Positions 47,803-58,378 of a DNA stretch of 64,000 nt are shown one piece after another. The notes under the pieces were generated by a model. It searched no databases. It was not told where the DNA came from and saw nothing but the letters and a program-made list of their open reading frames with translations. Both the position numbers and the translations under genes were made by a program. Origin of the DNA: Alphaproteobacteria bacterium UBA6038 (GTDB taxonomy: Bacteria > Pseudomonadota > Alphaproteobacteria > Micropepsales > Micropepsaceae); contig DIZC01000052.1 in assembly GCA_002429315.1 (NCBI GenBank), positions 1-64,000 of the forward strand, given 5' to 3'. Each line of letters opens with the position of its first letter. The stretch's first letter is position 1.

Positions 47803-48894
47803 CTTGTGCTCAACATGGCGGGAGAACACGAATTCCGCCGGCCGCTGGTTGGCGAGCGAAATATCCGGCGCCATCGCGCCTTCGGTTTTCACGCCGCGCA
47901 ATGCCACGGGAATCATCTTCCATGGATGCGTGATGGAGTCGGCGACAGCGGTGCCCTCGAAGCCGCAATGCACCATGCAGTTGGCGCATTTCTCGTAATT
48001 GCCGACGCCGTATTTGTCCCAGTCGGTCTCTTCCATCAGCTCCTTGAAGGTCTTGGCGTAGCCTTCGCCGAGCAGATAGCAAGGCTTCTGCCAGCCGAAC
48101 ACGCAGCGCAGCGGCATGCTCCACGGCGAGCATTCGTAAGTCTGATTGCCGGCGAGGAAATCGAGGAACAATTCGGACTGGGTGAACTCCCAGTTCTTGC
48201 CGCCATTGCCGCGGCTCAGAATATTGCGGAACAGCTTGCGCGTGCGCTCGCGGTCGAGGAAATGCTGCTGGTCCGGCGCGCGCTCATAGGCGTACCCGGG
48301 CGACACGGTAATGCCGTCAATCCCCATCGCCGTCATCTCGTCGAAGAATTTTGCGGTGCGTTCCGGATCGGCGCCGTGGAACAGGGTGCAGTTGATCTGG
48401 GTGCGGAAGCCTTTCGCCTTCGCCAATCGGATTGCCTCCACCGCCTTCTCGTACGTGCCGTCGAGGCACACGCTCTTGTCGTGCATCGCCTTGTCGCCAT
48501 CGAGATGGATCGACCAGGAAAAATTCGGGTGCGGCGCGTAATCGTCGATCTTCTTGGCGAGCAGCAGCGCGTTGGTGCAGAGGATCACGAACTTGTCGCG
48601 CTCGATGAACCCACGCACGATCTTCGGCATCTCGCGATGCAAGAGCGGCTCGCCGCCCGCGATGGAAACTGCCGGCGCGCCGCATTCGTCGATCGCCTGC
48701 ATGCATTCGTCGTACGACAGGCGCTGGTTGAGGATTTCGTCCGGGTAATCGATCTTGCCGCAGCCGGCGCAGGCGAGATTGCAGCGGAACAGCGGCTCGA
48801 GCATCAGCACCAGCGGGTAGCGCTTGCGCCCCGTCAGGTGCTGCTTCACCGCATAGGCGCCGATCTTCGCGGCCTGTCGGAAAGGAATTCCCAA
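47746..48894 (-). CDS. hpnH: Adenosylhopane synthase HpnH
   Basis: This 382-residue radical SAM protein has the cluster motif CNLACAGC, followed by AVSIAGGEPLLHREMPKIV and a Cys-rich C-terminal part (YEKCANCMVHCGFEGTAV). HpnH adds the 5'-deoxyadenosyl group to diploptene, the first side-chain step. It is transcribed against hpnG, with ispH 37 bases upstream on the same strand. Confidence 0.97.
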   Translation of the reverse strand: MGIPFRQAAKIGAYAVKQHLTGRKRYPLVLMLEPLFRCNLACAGCGKIDYPDEILNQRLSYDECMQAIDECGAPAVSIAGGEPLLHREMPKIVRGFIERDKFVILCTNALLLAKKIDDYAPHPNFSWSIHLDGDKAMHDKSVCLDGTYEKAVEAIRLAKAKGFRTQINCTLFHGADPERTAKFFDEMTAMGIDGITVSPGYAYERAPDQQHFLDRERTRKLFRNILSRGNGGKNWEFTQSELFLDFLAGNQTYECSPWSMPLRCVFGWQKPCYLLGEGYAKTFKELMEETDWDKYGVGNYEKCANCMVHCGFEGTAVADSITHPWKMIPVALRGVKTEGAMAPDISLANQRPAEFVFSRHVEHKLDEIRTAKTRPQPLEAAE

Positions 48895-48931
48895 AATTAA
48901 TCTCCGTTTTCGTCCGGCTACGGACGATTGT

Positions 48932-49858
48932 TCAGGCTCGCAATTCGGCCGGCAGCCGGAACGCGATGTGCTCTTTCTTGCCGTCCAGCTCTTCCACTTC
49001 CAAACCGGGATCGAGCAGCCGCAAAGTTTCGATCACTTCCAGGACCAGTTTCTCGGGTGCTGAGGCACCGGCCGTCAGCCCGATGACTTCCTTGCCGTCC
49101 AGCCAGCGCGGGTCGAGCTCGCTCGCGTCCGCGATCAAATAGCTGGGCGCCCCAGTCTCATGGCCGATCTCGCGCAACCGGTTGGAGTTGGAGCTGTTCT
49201 TGGCGCCGACCACCAGCACCACATCGGCAACCTTGCACAGCGCGCGCACCGCCATTTGGCGGTTCTGAGTGGCGTAGCAGATGTCGGACGTATCCGGGCC
49301 CACCACATCGCTGAATTTCCGCTTCAGCGCCGCGATGATGGACTTGGTGTCGTCGATGCTGAGCGTGGTCTGCGTCACATAGGCCACCCGCGTATCGTCG
49401 GGAATATCCAGCGCCTCGACATCGGCTTCCGAGGACACAAGGTAGGTCGGTGCGCCAACCTGTCCCATGGTGCCTTCCACTTCGGGATGTCCGGCGTGGC
49501 CGATCAGGATGAGCACGCGGCCATCGCCGACATATCGTCGGCCCTGATTGTGAACCTTGGAGACCAGCGGGCAGGTGGCGTCCAGCACGGGAAGGCCCCT
49601 CGAACTGGCTTCGTCGATCACCGCCCGCGGCACGCCGTGGGCGCTGAATACGGTCATCGCACCGTCCGGCACTTCGCTCAGCTCCTCCACGAAGCGGGCG
49701 CCCTTGCTCTTCAGGTCCTCGACCACGTGGCGGTTGTGGACGATCTCGTGGCGCACATAGACGGGCGCGTGATAGCGATCGAGCGCCTGCTCGACGATAT
49801 CGATCGCCCGCACCACGCCGGCGCAGAAGCCGCGGGGCTGTGCCAGGATCACGCGCAT
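48932..49858 (-). CDS. ispH: 4-hydroxy-3-methylbut-2-enyl diphosphate reductase
   Basis: This 308-residue iron-sulfur enzyme performs the last step of the MEP pathway, giving IPP and DMAPP. The three cluster cysteines are C12 (RGFCAGV), C96 (DATCPLV) and C194 (DICYATQNR), and the conserved EVEGTMGQ is present. Its position beside ispA and hpnH supplies prenyl precursor for hopanoids. It diverges from ispA with a 90-bp spacer. Confidence 0.98.
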   Translation of the reverse strand: MRVILAQPRGFCAGVVRAIDIVEQALDRYHAPVYVRHEIVHNRHVVEDLKSKGARFVEELSEVPDGAMTVFSAHGVPRAVIDEASSRGLPVLDATCPLVSKVHNQGRRYVGDGRVLILIGHAGHPEVEGTMGQVGAPTYLVSSEADVEALDIPDDTRVAYVTQTTLSIDDTKSIIAALKRKFSDVVGPDTSDICYATQNRQMAVRALCKVADVVLVVGAKNSSNSNRLREIGHETGAPSYLIADASELDPRWLDGKEVIGLTAGASAPEKLVLEVIETLRLLDPGLEVEELDGKKEHIAFRLPAELRA

Positions 49859-49948
49859 TCGAACTCCGACTCTACAAATCGGTTGCCAAGCCCCCGGTTT
49901 CTAGGGAACTCCTCGGACGGGGGCAATGTGCGGCGAAAGGCATCAGGC

Positions 49949-50872
49949 ATGAACCGGCCGGGAAAGGGAACTTTGGTGCCAGATTTTGCCGGGCTTTCGG
50001 CGGCTTTGCAGGAGTCGGCCGACCAGATGGATGCCGCGCTGGAGCGGCTGCTGCCTGTGGCGGCCGGGCTTCAAGGGCGGGTGCAGGAGGCGATGCGCTA
50101 CGCCGTATTCGCCGGTGGCAAGCGGCTGAGGCCCTTCCTGATGATACAGAGTGCGGGGCTATTCGGCGTGCCGGCGGAGCGGGCGCTGCGCGCAGCGGCG
50201 GCGATCGAGTGTGTCCACACGTATTCGCTGGTGCATGACGATTTGCCCTGCATGGATGACGACGATCTGCGCCGCGGCCGGCCCACCACGCACAAGGCCT
50301 TCGACGAAGCCACGGCGGTGCTGGCCGGCGACGCGCTGTTGACCCTTGCGTTCGAGATTCTGGCCGAGGTGGAGACGCATCCGTCCGGAGAGGTGCGCGC
50401 GCGGCTGGTGTCCGAACTGGCACGGGCGAGTGGCAGCAACGGCATGATCGGCGGTCAAATGATCGATATCGAAGCGCCGAACCATGCGTTCGGCGAAGAC
50501 GAAGTGATCCTGCTGCAGCGGTTGAAGACCGGCGCGCTGTTCGAATTTTGTTGCGTGGCCGGACCCATTCTCGCCGAAGCCGGAGCGGAACATGAAACGC
50601 GCCTGCGCGCATACGCGCGCGATTTCGGTCTGGTGTTTCAGATCACCGACGATCTGCTCGATGTGCTGAGCACGGCGGAGAAAACCGGCAAGGCGGTCGG
50701 CAAGGATGCCGACCAGGGTAAGGCCACGCTGGTGTCGCTGTTGGGAATCGAACGGGCACGTGAACGTGCGGAAGCCTTGGCGAATTCTGCATCGCAATTG
50801 CTCACCAGCTATGGCGAACCGGCGGCGCTGCTTCAGGCGCTGCCGGTCTATCTGCTCAACCGCGAGCGTTGA
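49949..50872 (+). CDS. ispA: Farnesyl diphosphate synthase
   Basis: This 307-residue trans-prenyltransferase has the first Asp-rich motif DDLPCMDDDD (starting D97) and the second motif DDLLD. It makes farnesyl diphosphate, the direct substrate of HpnD. ATG 49949 fits the family N-terminus; longer frames to 49160 are antisense to ispH. It converges on hpnM with a 7-base gap. Confidence 0.94.
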   Translation: MNRPGKGTLVPDFAGLSAALQESADQMDAALERLLPVAAGLQGRVQEAMRYAVFAGGKRLRPFLMIQSAGLFGVPAERALRAAAAIECVHTYSLVHDDLPCMDDDDLRRGRPTTHKAFDEATAVLAGDALLTLAFEILAEVETHPSGEVRARLVSELARASGSNGMIGGQMIDIEAPNHAFGEDEVILLQRLKTGALFEFCCVAGPILAEAGAEHETRLRAYARDFGLVFQITDDLLDVLSTAEKTGKAVGKDADQGKATLVSLLGIERARERAEALANSASQLLTSYGEPAALLQALPVYLLNRER

Positions 50873-50879
50873 TGCGCGT

Positions 50880-51524
50880 TCAGTGGGTAGAGGCGGTTGC
50901 GCCGGGACCGGACAGCTGCGCCGTCACTTCCTGCAGATGCGTGGTGAGCGCCGGGACGCTTTCGCCATGCTGGCTCAGATAGCTGCCGAACTCGGCGCGC
51001 TGCGCCAGTCCCAGCCAGATTCCCTCGATCGACGCGTCGACCACCGCGTATTTCCCGCCGCCCTCATCCGTGACGCGGAACCCGACCTGCAACGGATTGG
51101 GGTCTTTCGGGGCAGACGGATCGACCACCACGGCATTGACGATGTAGTCGCCGGTCGCGCGCTCGATCGAGCCGGTGACTTTCAGCGACTGCCCGCCATA
51201 GCCGTTGAGTTGCGACTCATAGCTGGCGATGGTGAACGCCTTGTAGATTTCGGCGTAGGTGTCGATATCGGGCGTGGCGGCCTTGTCCCGCACATCCCCG
51301 ATCATGAACAGCGCCATTTTCTTGGTATCGAGGATCTGCGCCATGAAGTCTGCGAGCTGCTTGCGCCGCGTCGCATCGCCCAGGCTCGTGTCCTTGAGCA
51401 CCGCAATGCCGCGGTCGATGTTTTGCTGCACGAAGGTTTCAACCGGCGTTGCGGCTTTCGCCGCCCCGCCTACAAAAACCGCTACTGCCAAAGCAGGAAT
51501 CAGTCTGCGCCAGCCACCCTTCAT
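50880..51524 (-). CDS. hpnM: HpnM, MlaC/Ttg2D-type periplasmic lipid-binding protein
   Basis: This 214-residue protein has a signal peptide (MKGGWRRLIPALAVAVFVGG, cleavage near AKA-ATP) and a toluene-tolerance Ttg2D/MlaC domain. ATG 51524 is preceded by GGGAGG. HpnM is thought to carry hopanoids or phospholipids across the periplasm together with HpnN. Confidence 0.88.
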   Translation of the reverse strand: MKGGWRRLIPALAVAVFVGGAAKAATPVETFVQQNIDRGIAVLKDTSLGDATRRKQLADFMAQILDTKKMALFMIGDVRDKAATPDIDTYAEIYKAFTIASYESQLNGYGGQSLKVTGSIERATGDYIVNAVVVDPSAPKDPNPLQVGFRVTDEGGGKYAVVDASIEGIWLGLAQRAEFGSYLSQHGESVPALTTHLQEVTAQLSGPGATASTH

Positions 51525-51699
51525 CGTCGCCTCCCTACGCCTGGGCACCGATATCTTTGCGCGAAGTTTGCGCCGCTGCCAATCGGGAATTTGCGGTTTG
51601 CGGACGGTCCTACGGTGTGCAACTTTCGATAAGTTAGGCTGTTTACACCGGACGGGCGGCCGCGGTCGCCTGAGCTTCACGAGCTCCCAGGAGCTGCCG

Positions 51700-52365
51700 A
51701 TGACCAGAGCCGTTCGCCTGATCGCCCTTCCGCTTGTTCTTGCGCTCTGCGGTCCGGCCGCCGCGGTCTCGAAGAGCAAAACCCACAAGACGACCACCAC
51801 AACGGCGGCTTCGCCCGTCGCGTCCGCTGGCGACGCGGTGAAAGCGGTCGAGGCGTTCCACGCCGCGCTGCTCGATTCCATGAAGCGGGCGAAGGAATTG
51901 GGCGTGCAGGGCCGCTACAACAGGCTTGCGCCGGCGGTGGATGCCGCGTTCGATTTCCCGGCGATGACGCAGGCGATCATCGGGCCGGACTGGACCAACA
52001 TGTCGGCGGCCGACCGCAAGAACATCATCGATGCCTTTCGGCGCACCACGATCGCCGACTACGCGCGCAGCTTCGACGGCTATAACGGTGAGCAGTTCGT
52101 CAGCAATCCGCAGGTGCAGGACCGCGGGGCGGAGAAACTCGTGTCGACGCAAATGATGCGGCCGGGCAATGCTGCCGTTCCGTTCGTCTACAGGCTCGAC
52201 AATGACCATGGCGGCTGGAGAATCGACGACATTTTCGTGAACGGGTACGTCAGCCAGGTCGCGACGAAGCGCTCGGAGTATGCCGCCACCCTCAAAAGCG
52301 GCGGCGCCGCGTCCCTGGCGCAAAAGCTGAATGCGCTGGCGGACGCAAATTTGAAGGGCGGCTGA
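51700..52365 (+). CDS. Second MlaC/HpnM-like periplasmic protein
   Basis: This 221-residue protein starts at ATG 51700 with AGGAG upstream. It has a signal peptide ending near AAA-VSK, then a Thr/Lys-rich linker (KSKTHKTTTTTAAS) and a Ttg2D/MlaC-type domain. It is divergent from hpnM and clearly related to it (shared SFDGYNGEQ / SQLNGYGGQS region). It ends 3 bases before hpnN on the other strand. It may be a partner or alternative of HpnM in hopanoid transport. Confidence 0.82.
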   Translation: MTRAVRLIALPLVLALCGPAAAVSKSKTHKTTTTTAASPVASAGDAVKAVEAFHAALLDSMKRAKELGVQGRYNRLAPAVDAAFDFPAMTQAIIGPDWTNMSAADRKNIIDAFRRTTIADYARSFDGYNGEQFVSNPQVQDRGAEKLVSTQMMRPGNAAVPFVYRLDNDHGGWRIDDIFVNGYVSQVATKRSEYAATLKSGGAASLAQKLNALADANLKGG

Positions 52366-52368
52366 CGC

Positions 52369-54984
52369 TCATTCGGCGGGGGCCGCTGCCGGTTGTTCGA
52401 GGCCCTCGTTCGGCAACACCCTGTGCAGTAGCGCCGGCAAGACAATCAGCATCGACACCAGAATCCAGAACAGCGAGATCATCAGCAACAGCCCCATGCT
52501 GGCAGTGCCCGGGTGGCTCGACAACGACAGCGTGCCGAAGGCGGCACCGGTGGTGCCGGCGCTCATCAGCACGGCGCGCGTGAGGGGCGATTCCAGCAGA
52601 TTGCGGCCGCCATCGCGCCACCACATGACGAAATAGATGTCGAAGGCAACGCCGACGCCGAACAGCAGCGGCAGCGCGATGATATTGGCGAAGTTCAACT
52701 GGATGCCGAACAGCACGGCAGTAGCGAGCGTCAGCAGGCCGGCTAGGACGAGCGGGATCAGCGTCATCAGCTCGTCGCCGAAGCGGCGCAACACGACGAG
52801 CAGAATGATGACGATGGAAACGAAGGAGAGGATGCCGGCTTCGACAAACGCCCAAACGATGGTGTGCGCCGATTCCAGGATGATGACGGGCGTGCCGGTT
52901 GCGTCCGGCGCCACGGCCATCACGGCGCGTGTGAAGGTCCGCAGCTGCCGGTTGTTAGGATTGCCAACCGGGAACACCTGCACCCGGTACTGCCCGTCCG
53001 GCGAGATCCAGTCGCGCTTCAGATCCTGCGGCAGGGTGTCGAAGCGGATGGGCACAGGATGCAGCACCGTCTTCAGCTGCCCGAGCATGGTTTTCAGACC
53101 GGGAATGAACGCGTTTGCGGCGCGGACGCGCGCGGCGGGACTTGCCTGTGCCAGCCGATCCAGCGTGGCTGCCAGCGCGCGGGCGTGGTCGGCTGGAGCG
53201 CCTTTGGCCGTGGCGGCCGCATTACGCAGCGAAGTGGCCGTGCCGCGCAAAGCGGCAATGACCTCGGCATCGCCGGGCGGCGGTGCCACAGAGAAAGGAT
53301 TGAACACGGTGTCGAGCAGGTTGGCCGAATCGCGAATAATCACCAGCTTCGCATCCTGATTCTGCGGAACGAAGCCTTCGATGGTAAGTGTCTGTGAAAC
53401 CTGCGGCAGCTTCGAGAGACGGTCGGCGAGCGCGCGCGCCGCGCTCAACGACGGCCGGAGTACGTTGATGGTGTTGGGCGAGGTCTCGGGGTTCTTCATC
53501 AGATCGAGCGCTGTCGCCACCGATTCCGCCTTCGGATTGCGCAGATCGAGTGGATTGGAATCGAAATGCATGAACGGAATGGCGCAGCCGCCGATGACCG
53601 CCGCGACCGTCGCGCCAATCAGCACGTGCTGGCAGTTCTGGGTGAGGAAACGGTCTACCGGCCGCAATTGCCGGAAGCCGACTTCCTCTGCTTCTTCCGT
53701 GGGGTGCAGCAGGCGCAGGAGCGCCGGCAGAAGCGTGATGCTGAGAATGTAAGTGATGACCATGCCGGTGCCGGCGATGCCACCCAGTTGTGCGAGTCCC
53801 GCGTAGTTCGTCGGCAGGAAAGAATAGAAGGCCAGCGCGGCGGCAACGGCGGCAAGGGTGAGCCCCGGTCCGGCGCACGAACCGGTATGCGCCAGCGCCT
53901 CCTCGAGCCCACCGAGGCGGTGTCGCTCGGCGCGATAGCGCACGCAGAACTGTATGCCAAAATCCACCCCCAGACCCACGAACAGCACGATGAACGCGAC
54001 GGAGATCACGTTGAAACGGGTGTAGATCAGCAGACCGATGGCGGCGGTGATGGCCAACCCGATAACGATGGTTCCGAGGACCGCGAGGATCATCCGCACC
54101 GAGCGCAGCGCCAGCCACAGCATGATCAGCGTGGCCCCGAGCATCAGGCCCACGAGCAATGCCCCACGATCGGTGATGCTGGCGAATTCTTCATCGGCCA
54201 TCGGCACGGGGCCGGTGATCCGCACATTCACGCCGTTTTCCGGCCTAAGGCCTAGTCGCTTGGCGGTGTTGCGGATGGCCCGCGTGGCCCTCACGCCCGG
54301 CAACAGCGCGGAGAAATCGAGCTTCGGCTGCACTTCGACGAAACGACGCGTGCGCGACAGATTGCCTTTGCCGGCCAGTAATCCGCTCCAGCCGAACGGC
54401 ACCGGTTTTCCTTGCAGCACCTCCGTCAGGGTCGTGTTGAATGCGATGATCGGCTTGTCGAGGCTGGCGAGCGTCGTCTGTCCGCCGGTGACGCCGAGCA
54501 GCGAGGTGTCCAACGTCTTCATCACGCCCCGAAGGCTGGGATCGGCGGAGAGCCCGCCGAGGAAGGGTTGCGCCTCCACCAGCGTGTCGACGGTCTGCTT
54601 CAGTTCGGACAGCGGCATCAGCAGCAGCCCTTCGCGGGTGAAGAACGGCCCGCCATTCGGGCGACGGACGGAATTGAACTGCCTGCGGTTCTTTGTCAGT
54701 GCGGTGGCGAGCGCGCCTGCCGCTTCGTCGGCGCGCTCCGCCGTGGCGCCGTCGATCACGACGTCTATGGTGTTGTTCTGCTGCGGGAAGGCGTTGTCAT
54801 AGCGGATTTCGTTCTGCCGCCAGTCGGCATTTGGCGAAACCAGATTGTCGCTGTTGGTGTCGAGCTGGAAGTGCCTGGTGGCATAGCCTCCGGCAATGAG
54901 GCCCAGCAGCACCGCCAGAATCGTAATGGGCCACGCGGCGGCGGTGCAGGCGCGGACGATGGCGGCAACAAGCGAAGACAACAT
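52369..54984 (-). CDS. hpnN: HpnN, RND/MMPL-family hopanoid transporter
   Basis: This 871-residue inner-membrane transporter has two repeated blocks of membrane helices and large periplasmic loops. Hydrophobic repeats such as LVGLMLGATLIMLWLALRSV and VGLGVDFGIQFCVRYRAE mark the RND/MMPL fold. In Rhodopseudomonas palustris HpnN shuttles hopanoids to the outer membrane. An MMPL lipid transporter of other specificity is unlikely given the locus. Confidence 0.94.
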   Translation of the reverse strand: MLSSLVAAIVRACTAAAWPITILAVLLGLIAGGYATRHFQLDTNSDNLVSPNADWRQNEIRYDNAFPQQNNTIDVVIDGATAERADEAAGALATALTKNRRQFNSVRRPNGGPFFTREGLLLMPLSELKQTVDTLVEAQPFLGGLSADPSLRGVMKTLDTSLLGVTGGQTTLASLDKPIIAFNTTLTEVLQGKPVPFGWSGLLAGKGNLSRTRRFVEVQPKLDFSALLPGVRATRAIRNTAKRLGLRPENGVNVRITGPVPMADEEFASITDRGALLVGLMLGATLIMLWLALRSVRMILAVLGTIVIGLAITAAIGLLIYTRFNVISVAFIVLFVGLGVDFGIQFCVRYRAERHRLGGLEEALAHTGSCAGPGLTLAAVAAALAFYSFLPTNYAGLAQLGGIAGTGMVITYILSITLLPALLRLLHPTEEAEEVGFRQLRPVDRFLTQNCQHVLIGATVAAVIGGCAIPFMHFDSNPLDLRNPKAESVATALDLMKNPETSPNTINVLRPSLSAARALADRLSKLPQVSQTLTIEGFVPQNQDAKLVIIRDSANLLDTVFNPFSVAPPPGDAEVIAALRGTATSLRNAAATAKGAPADHARALAATLDRLAQASPAARVRAANAFIPGLKTMLGQLKTVLHPVPIRFDTLPQDLKRDWISPDGQYRVQVFPVGNPNNRQLRTFTRAVMAVAPDATGTPVIILESAHTIVWAFVEAGILSFVSIVIILLVVLRRFGDELMTLIPLVLAGLLTLATAVLFGIQLNFANIIALPLLFGVGVAFDIYFVMWWRDGGRNLLESPLTRAVLMSAGTTGAAFGTLSLSSHPGTASMGLLLMISLFWILVSMLIVLPALLHRVLPNEGLEQPAAAPAE

Positions 54985-55089
54985 CCGGAAAGCCGCGATG
55001 AACGAGCTTGCTGCAGGGTCAACCGATCGGGCTTACCGGTCAACCCGTGCAGTCGGGCGACGAGAATGCGCTAACAGCAGGTCCCTGTT

Positions 55090-55365
55090 TCAATGAGCGG
55101 ATTTCGGCAGGATCAGCGTCGCCATCTGGTCCGCCCAGCAGCCATCGCCGGAATGAATCCGCGTCCGGCGGCGCAACTCGATGGTTGCTCCCGCCTGCAC
55201 CGCCTGGCGAAGCGCAGCGTTGAGGTCTTCGATGGTCTGCTCGACCATTTCGAGCGCGTCGCGCAATTCGGGCGTCAAATCTCCGCTGTCGATTGCGGGA
55301 GCCTCTCCGGCTTCTAACGAAACGCAGTGGCCGCTGTGGCTGGCTGAAATCATGTCGCCGGACAT
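55090..55365 (-). CDS. Small conserved-looking protein downstream of aceA
   Basis: This 91-residue protein is not recognised. It starts at ATG 55365, with AAGGAG at good spacing, 18 bases after aceA on the same strand, so it is probably the third gene of the aceBA transcript. It has an acidic helical stretch (TPELRDALEMVEQTIEDLNA) and a basic, His/Cys-containing C-terminal part (RRRTRIHSGDGCW). No membrane segment. Function unknown. Confidence 0.7.
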   Translation of the reverse strand: MSGDMISASHSGHCVSLEAGEAPAIDSGDLTPELRDALEMVEQTIEDLNAALRQAVQAGATIELRRRTRIHSGDGCWADQMATLILPKSAH

Positions 55366-55383
55366 TTGTTTGCTCCTTGGTTG

Positions 55384-56667
55384 CTACGCTGCCGCAATGC
55401 CGAACTGATGGGCTTCGGTGGACTCGGACATTGCCGTGGTTGAACTTTTCCCCCCGCCGATGGCGAGCGAGACTGCATCGAAATAGCCGGTGCCGACTTC
55501 GCGCTGGTGCCGCGTGGCGGTGTAGCCGTGCTTCTCGCTTTCGAATTCCGCCTGCTGCAGGACGGAGTACGCCGGCATGCCGCGTTCGCGATAATCGCGA
55601 GCCAGCTCGAACATGCCGTGATTGAGCTGATGGAAGCCGGCCAACGTGACGAACTGGAACTTGTAGCCCATGGCGGCCAGCTCGCGCTGGAAATGCGCAA
55701 TGGTGTCGCGATCGAGATTGGCCTCCCAGTTGAACGAAGGCGAGCAATTGTAGGCCAACAACTTGCCCGGAAAACGTGCGTGTACGGCCTCCGCAAATTT
55801 GCGCGCGTCGGCGAGGTGGGGCTTGGACGTTTCCCACCACAGCAGATCGGCATAGGGCGCATAGGAAATGCCGCGTGCGATGCACGCATCGACCCCATTG
55901 CGCAGATGGTAGAAGCCCTCGGGCGTGCGTTCCTGCTTCATGATGAAGTCATGGTCACGCTCGTCGATGTCTGAGGTGATGAGCTTGGCGGCTTCCGCGT
56001 CGGTTCGCGCCACGATCAGCGTCGGGACGCCCATGACGTCGGCGGCCAGCCGCGCAGCGCACAGATTGCGGATGTGCGCGGCCGTCGGGATAAGTACCTT
56101 GCCGCCCATGTGGCCGCATTTCTTTTCCGAGGCGAGCTGGTCTTCAAAATGCACCGCGGCCGCGCCCGCTTCGATGTACGCCTTCATGATCTCGAAGGCG
56201 TTCAGGGGGCCGCCGAAGCCCGCTTCGGCATCGGCCAGGATCGGCACGAACCAGTTCTCGACGGTCTTCTTGCCTTCGGCGTGCTCGATCTGGTCGGCGC
56301 GCTGCAAGGTCTTGTTGATGCGCCGCACCAGCTCGGGACCGGAATTCGCCGGATACAGGCTCTGGTCCGGATACATCGCACCGGCGGCGTTGGCATCCGC
56401 GGCAACCTGCCAGCCGGAGAGGTAGATCGCCTTCAATCCGGCCCGTACCATTTGCATGGCCTGGTTACCGGAGAGAGCGCCCAGCGCCGCCACGTAATCT
56501 TCCGCGCGCAGCAGCTCCCACAACGTGTTCGCGCCGCGCTCGGCGAGTGTCTGCTCGATTCGGAGCGAGCCGCGCAGCCGCTCCACATCTTGCGGCGTGT
56601 AGGGGCGCTCGATGCCGTCGAAGCGGCGAGACGGCGCCAATGGGATCAGGTCGGAAAAAGTCGTCAC
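55384..56667 (-). CDS. aceA: Isocitrate lyase
   Basis: This 427-residue enzyme cleaves isocitrate to glyoxylate and succinate. The catalytic motif KKCGH has its Cys at 184, and [20 protein letters not shown] is the metal-binding region. GTG 56667 gives the family length; it is one base after the aceB stop, so the two are coupled. Confidence 0.97.
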   Translation of the reverse strand: MTTFSDLIPLAPSRRFDGIERPYTPQDVERLRGSLRIEQTLAERGANTLWELLRAEDYVAALGALSGNQAMQMVRAGLKAIYLSGWQVAADANAAGAMYPDQSLYPANSGPELVRRINKTLQRADQIEHAEGKKTVENWFVPILADAEAGFGGPLNAFEIMKAYIEAGAAAVHFEDQLASEKKCGHMGGKVLIPTAAHIRNLCAARLAADVMGVPTLIVARTDAEAAKLITSDIDERDHDFIMKQERTPEGFYHLRNGVDACIARGISYAPYADLLWWETSKPHLADARKFAEAVHARFPGKLLAYNCSPSFNWEANLDRDTIAHFQRELAAMGYKFQFVTLAGFHQLNHGMFELARDYRERGMPAYSVLQQAEFESEKHGYTATRHQREVGTGYFDAVSLAIGGGKSSTTAMSESTEAHQFGIAAA

Positions 56668-56668
56668 G

Positions 56669-58285
56669 TCATGCTCCGGTGGTTGGGATGTCGTTCTCGA
56701 TGTCGAGCAGGCGGCGATAGGCCGGCAGCGTGAGGAACGGCTCCAGTGACTCTGCAAGACACAGCTGCTCGAAGAGCGCGCGTGCGTCCTGCAAAGCCGC
56801 CGGAGCATTTCCGTTCATGCTGAGGTGAGCGACTTCCTCCGCAATCGCGGTCCTTATGAGTGGACCGTCGACTGTCTTTCCCGTGTCGAGCTGCACGCCA
56901 TGATGGCGCCATTGCCAAATCTGGGTGCGCGAGATCTCCGCCGTGGCGGCGTCTTCCATCAGATTGTAGAGCGGTACGCAGCCCAGCCCGTTCAGCCATG
57001 CCGCGATGTATTGAATCCCGACGCGAATGTTGGTGCGCAGGCCCGCTTCGGTGATCGTCCCTTGCGGGCGCTCGATCAGATCGGCTGCGGTGACCTTTAC
57101 GTCGTCGCGCTGCCGCTCGACCTGGTTGGCAGCCGGCATGAGGACATCGAAGGCGGTCCGCGCGATGGGAATGAGTCCGGGGTGCGCTACCCACGTCCCG
57201 TCGTGGCCCTCGCGCGCCTCGCGCTCCTTGTCGGCTTTGACCTTGTCCAGCGCCGCGGCATTGGCTTCTGCATCGTTGCGGATCGGAATCTGGGCTGCCA
57301 TGCCGCCCATGGCGTGGGCGCCGCGGCGGTGACACGTCTTGATGAGCAACTTGCTGTACGCCGACAGCGCCGGAGACGTCATCGTTACCTGTGCGCGATC
57401 CGGCAGCACGAAATCGGCGCGCCGGCCCAGCGTCTTGATCATCGAGAAGATGTAATCCCAGCGCCCGCAATTCAGCCCGACGATATGGTCGCGCATCTCG
57501 AAAAGGATCTCGTCCATTTCGAACGCGGCGGGCAGCGTCTCGATCAACACGGTTGCGCGGATGCTGCCGCGGGGGATGTCGAGCTGCTTTTCTGTGGCCA
57601 GAAAAACATCGCGCCACAGCGCCGCCTCATGATGGCTTTCCATCTTCGGGAGATAGAAATAGGGGCCGGTGCCGCGCGACAGCAGCTCGTGCACATTGTG
57701 AAACGCGAACAATCCGAAATCGAACAGCGACGCCGACACGGGCTCGCCGTCAATCTGCATATGGGCTTCGTCGAGGTGCCATCCGCGGGGACGCATGATG
57801 AGGGTCGCCGTCTGGGGCGCGAGTTCGTAGCGCTTCTCGGTCGCGGGCTCCACATAAGTGAGCGTGCGGCGCACCGCCTGAATGAGATTTGCCTGACCCT
57901 CGATGTTGTTGCTCCAGGTCGGCGAATTGGCGTCTTCGAAATCCGCCATGAAACAGTTCGCGCCGGAGTTCAGCGCGTTGATGATCATCTTCGCGTTGAC
58001 GGGCCCGGTGATTTCGACGCGGCGATCCAGCAAATCCGCGGGCGGGGGAGCGATCTTCCAGTCGCCGTCCCGAATCTCCGCCGTCTCCGGCAGGAAATCC
58101 AGCCGCTCGGCGCCGGCATCGAGGCGGGCTTGCCGGGTGGACCGGCGGCCAAGCAGCTCGCGGCGGCGGCGCTCGAAACGGCGGTGCAGCCCGGCGAGGA
58201 ACGCCGCGGCATCGTCGGTCAGGACGGCGGCCTGGTCCGGCGCGCCGCCCCGGATGACAATGCCTTCGGCCTGCGTTGCCTGCAC
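56669..58285 (-). CDS. aceB: Malate synthase A
   Basis: This 538-residue malate synthase of the A type condenses glyoxylate with acetyl-CoA. It has [45 protein letters not shown] and the C-terminal [11 protein letters not shown]. The GTG start is preceded by AGAAGGAG. It is the first gene of the aceB-aceA operon, divergent from the ScfR-type regulator. Confidence 0.97.
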   Translation of the reverse strand: MQATQAEGIVIRGGAPDQAAVLTDDAAAFLAGLHRRFERRRRELLGRRSTRQARLDAGAERLDFLPETAEIRDGDWKIAPPPADLLDRRVEITGPVNAKMIINALNSGANCFMADFEDANSPTWSNNIEGQANLIQAVRRTLTYVEPATEKRYELAPQTATLIMRPRGWHLDEAHMQIDGEPVSASLFDFGLFAFHNVHELLSRGTGPYFYLPKMESHHEAALWRDVFLATEKQLDIPRGSIRATVLIETLPAAFEMDEILFEMRDHIVGLNCGRWDYIFSMIKTLGRRADFVLPDRAQVTMTSPALSAYSKLLIKTCHRRGAHAMGGMAAQIPIRNDAEANAAALDKVKADKEREAREGHDGTWVAHPGLIPIARTAFDVLMPAANQVERQRDDVKVTAADLIERPQGTITEAGLRTNIRVGIQYIAAWLNGLGCVPLYNLMEDAATAEISRTQIWQWRHHGVQLDTGKTVDGPLIRTAIAEEVAHLSMNGNAPAALQDARALFEQLCLAESLEPFLTLPAYRRLLDIENDIPTTGA

Positions 58286-58296
58286 CGGATTCTCCT

Positions 58297-58316
58297 TCTG
58301 TAACAGTCTTTACAAA
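58297..58316. promoter_or_regulatory. Candidate RamB/PccR-type operator upstream of aceB
   Basis: On the + strand TCTGTAAC, a 4-base gap, then TTTACAAA; the latter differs by one base from TTTGCAAA, the half-site known for RamB and PccR regulators. It is about 12-31 bases before the aceB start, near the ribosome-binding site. Confidence 0.4.
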
Positions 58317-58360
58317 TGAACATCTCTATTCAATGATCGTGCCGCCTCAAAATGGTTGAA

Positions 58361-58378
58361 TTGTCAAATCAGTGACAA
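58361..58378. promoter_or_regulatory. TTGTCA-n6-TGACAA inverted repeat
   Basis: A perfect inverted repeat with 6-base arms lies 29 bases before the regulator ATG in the 121-bp aceB/scfR spacer. A further TTTGTCA half-site is at 58392-58398. It may be an autoregulatory operator. Confidence 0.4.

Noticed and set aside
47806..48900. 364-aa plus-strand open frame
   Set aside because: Mirror frame of hpnH; composition typical of antisense frames.
56825..58303. 492-aa plus-strand open frame
   Set aside because: Antisense to aceB, which is full length with clear motifs.
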